DNA from: Ruania zhangjianzhongii | Lineage (GTDB): Bacteria > Actinomycetota > Actinomycetes > Actinomycetales > Beutenbergiaceae | Assembly: GCF_008000995.1 (NCBI RefSeq) | Contig: NZ_CP042828.1 | Location: 1-64,000 of the forward strand | Direction of reading: 5' to 3' | DNA: 64,000 nt | In this document: one piece after another, positions 62,114 to 64,000 of the stretch | Position numbering within the stretch: position 1 is the first letter of the stretch | Layout: each line of letters begins with the position of its first letter | Made by a program: the position numbers and the translations under genes | The notes under the pieces: model-generated | What the model saw: only the letters and a program-made list of their open reading frames with translations | What the model was told of the DNA's origin: nothing | The model's database searches: none

Positions 62114-64000
62114 CTAGCCGCCGTTGTTGCCGTTGCTGTCCGCGCCCGCGTCGGTCTGGTCGTTGTTGTTCCCGCTCGCATCGGCCTCGCCACTGGCGTC
62201 CGCGCCGGCGTCATCGCTCGGTGACTCGGTGTCGCCGGACGCGTCATCACTCGGCGACTCCGCGTCGCCGGACGGGTCATCGCTCGGCGACTCGCTCGGC
62301 TCATCGGTCGGCTCCGGCACCGGTATCGAGACCACCAGATCGACTGTGGTGTTGTTCGGCACCGTGCTTGCACCGGGGTTCTGGTTGAGCACTCGACCGG
62401 CTTGTCCCTCGTCCTCCTGCTCGGTGATGCTCGAGCTCAACCCGAGATCGTTGAGGATGTTACGGACTTCTTCCAGGTCACGGTCCACCAGGTCGGGCAG
62501 CTCCACGTTCCCGGTGGCGATGACGATCTCGATCGGGTCATCGGGGTGGGCCATCGTGCCCGCCTCCGGCTCGGTACGGATCACATCGTCCTGCGCCACG
62601 TTCGGCACGTCCTCGGTGGCCACAGAGAAGCCTGCCGGATTGAACCCTTCGCTCTCCAGCCGCTGCCGCGCCTGGTCCTGGCTCATCCCGGACACGTCCG
62701 GTAGCTCCAGCTCGCCGGGACCGGAGGAGAAGACCACCTCCACCGAGCTGCCCTCGTCCACCATCGTCTCGGTCTCCGGGGTCCAGCTGACCGCCTGGTC
62801 CTCGGGGACGTCGGGATCAGCGACCGGGTCTCCGACCACCAGCTCCAGGCCCTCGCTGCCGCCTTCGGGCACGACTTCCAGCAAGGCAGCTCGGGCCTCG
62901 TCCTGGGTCATCCCAGCCAGGTCGGGGACGGCCACCTGCGCCGGTGGCGGTGGCGGTGGTTCCGGTCGGTTGATCAGCAGGATCGCGATCGCCGCGGCGG
63001 CGAGTACGGCGACGATCGCCAGCACCCACACCAAGGCCTTGGACCGCTTCGGCTTGTCCTCGTCCGTGGCGTCGCCCAGCGTCTCCCGACGGCTGGGGAA
63101 CACGTCCGGCGGTGCGGTGCCTGCGGCGCCGAGGACCTGGGTGGCGGGGGCGGCGGCTGCCGCCGCCGCGAGGGACGGGGCCTGCACCACGCCGTCGGAG
63201 ATCGCTGCGTCCAGGTCGGCGCGGAACTCCGCCGCGGTGGCGTAGCGGGCGTCCCGGTCCTTGGCCAGGGCCTTCATCACGATTCGGTCCAGCGGCTCCG
63301 GAACGTCGCCGGCCACTTCGCTGGGCGGCTTCGGGTGCTCGCTCACGTGCTGGTAGGCCACTGCGACGGCGGAGTCTCCGCTGAACGGGGGCTGTCCGGT
63401 GAGCAGTTCGTACAGCAGGCAGCCGGTGGAGTAGAGGTCGGAGCGGGTGTCCACCACCTCGCCCCGGGCCTGCTCCGGGGAGAGGTACTGTGCGGTACCG
63501 ACCACGGCCTGGGTCTGGGTCATCGTGGCCGAGGAGTCCGCCATCGCGCGAGCGATACCGAAGTCCATCACCTTCACCGCTCCGGTGGGGGTGAGCATCA
63601 CGTTCGCGGGCTTGATGTCCCGGTGCACGATGCCGGCGTGGTGGGAGTACTCCAGCGCGGCCAGAACGCCCTGGGTGATCTCAACGGCCTCGTCCAGCGG
63701 CAGCGCGGAACCGTCCTTGAGCAGGTCGCGGACGGTGTGCCCCTCCACGTACTCCATCACGATGAACGGGATCGCCACCTCGGCACCATCCACGCCGGTG
63801 GTCGCCTCGTCCCCGGTGTCGTACACCGAGACGATCGCCGGGTGATTCAGCGATGCGGCGGACTGGGCCTCCCGGCGGAAGCGGGCATGGAAGCTCGGAT
63901 CGCGGGCCAGGTCCGAGCGGAGCATCTTGATGGCCACGGTTCGGCCGAGCCGGTTGTCGCGCCCGATGTAGACCTCAGCCATCCCGCCACGACCGATCGG
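62114..64000 (-). CDS. pknB: Stk1/PknB family PASTA Ser/Thr protein kinase (N-terminus cut by window)
   Basis: The gene runs off the window; about 628 residues are visible, starting in the glycine loop (IGRGGMAEVYIGRD). Kinase motifs are VAIKML, HRDIKPANVM, MDFG and a SPEQARG activation segment. A Pro-rich juxtamembrane region and one membrane helix (ALVWVLAIVAVLAAAAIAILLI) are followed by three PASTA repeats that bind muropeptides. The C-terminal tail of about 80 residues is Ser/Asp/Glu-rich, with repeated ESPSDD(P/A)SGD units and an Asn-rich end. It likely controls cell growth and division with crgA and others nearby. Confidence 0.96.
   Translation of the reverse strand, partial: PIGRGGMAEVYIGRDNRLGRTVAIKMLRSDLARDPSFHARFRREAQSAASLNHPAIVSVYDTGDEATTGVDGAEVAIPFIVMEYVEGHTVRDLLKDGSALPLDEAVEITQGVLAALEYSHHAGIVHRDIKPANVMLTPTGAVKVMDFGIARAMADSSATMTQTQAVVGTAQYLSPEQARGEVVDTRSDLYSTGCLLYELLTGQPPFSGDSAVAVAYQHVSEHPKPPSEVAGDVPEPLDRIVMKALAKDRDARYATAAEFRADLDAAISDGVVQAPSLAAAAAAAPATQVLGAAGTAPPDVFPSRRETLGDATDEDKPKRSKALVWVLAIVAVLAAAAIAILLINRPEPPPPPPAQVAVPDLAGMTQDEARAALLEVVPEGGSEGLELVVGDPVADPDVPEDQAVSWTPETETMVDEGSSVEVVFSSGPGELELPDVSGMSQDQARQRLESEGFNPAGFSVATEDVPNVAQDDVIRTEPEAGTMAHPDDPIEIVIATGNVELPDLVDRDLEEVRNILNDLGLSSSITEQEDEGQAGRVLNQNPGASTVPNNTTVDLVVSIPVPEPTDEPSESPSDDPSGDAESPSDDASGDTESPSDDAGADASGEADASGNNNDQTDAGADSNGNNGG

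Overview
This window is the replication-origin region of a high-GC Gram-positive (actinobacterial) chromosome. The first 12 kb carry the conserved order dnaA - oriC - dnaN - gnd - recF - dciA(DUF721) - gyrB - gyrA - DUF3566 - tRNA-Ile - DLW-39 - tRNA-Ala. The last 12 kb return to another origin-proximal actinobacterial block: LEA-like protein, cyclophilin, rhomboid, crgA, DUF881, class E sortase, small membrane protein, pabA/trpG and the PASTA kinase pknB, which is cut by the window edge. High GC, many GTG starts, mycothiol/F420-type enzyme families and CrgA all fit Actinomycetota. A complete mevalonate pathway next to such an origin suggests Micrococcales, perhaps a Ruania-like genus. That placement is inference only.

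Between tRNA-Ala and the LEA/cyclophilin block lies about 40 kb of accessory metabolism and regulation. 12-22 kb: an LLM oxidoreductase, a Tat-exported beta-propeller protein, a VOC protein, and three small regulator-enzyme units: TetR with a frameshifted SDR and an MFS exporter, PadR with an alpha/beta hydrolase, and TetR with an FAD monooxygenase. Each has a readable palindromic operator. 22-25.5 kb: a lower-GC two-gene unit, a MutT-like NUDIX enzyme followed by a PLD - SF2 helicase - DUF3427 protein, lying beside a broken SDR gene. 25.7-32.1 kb: a six-gene, tightly overlapping mevalonate operon (mvk-mvaD-pmk-fni-mvaA-mvaS). 32.5-38 kb: a secreted lipase-like hydrolase with a small membrane partner, an orphan ABC ATPase, DUF2277, a SigG-like sigma factor and two convergent TIGR03086 proteins. 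38.3-40 kb: a HEAT-repeat protein and a MerR-HEAT fusion behind a MerR-type 19-bp-spacer promoter. 40-45.7 kb: inositol catabolism genes (iolC - aldolase - iolB - iolD) with a divergent GntR regulator. 46-50 kb: a membrane protein and a DctPQM TRAP transporter. 50-52.7 kb: an F420-type PPOX protein and argS.

Several genes carry apparent frameshifts: the SDR at 17.6 kb, argS at 52.3 kb, and a dihydrofolate-reductase-family gene with two shifts at 57.6-57.8 kb. Disruption of argS, normally essential, suggests that some of these are sequence errors.

DnaA-box-like 9-mers occur not only in oriC but also just upstream of gyrB and in a 575-bp gene-free stretch at 56.3-56.9 kb, with the same 12-bp start-to-start spacing at all three places. 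The best candidates for something undescribed are the NUDIX/PLD-helicase-DUF3427 pair, the MerR-HEAT/HEAT pair and the orphan DnaA-box cluster. No CRISPR array, integrase or complete insertion sequence was seen.
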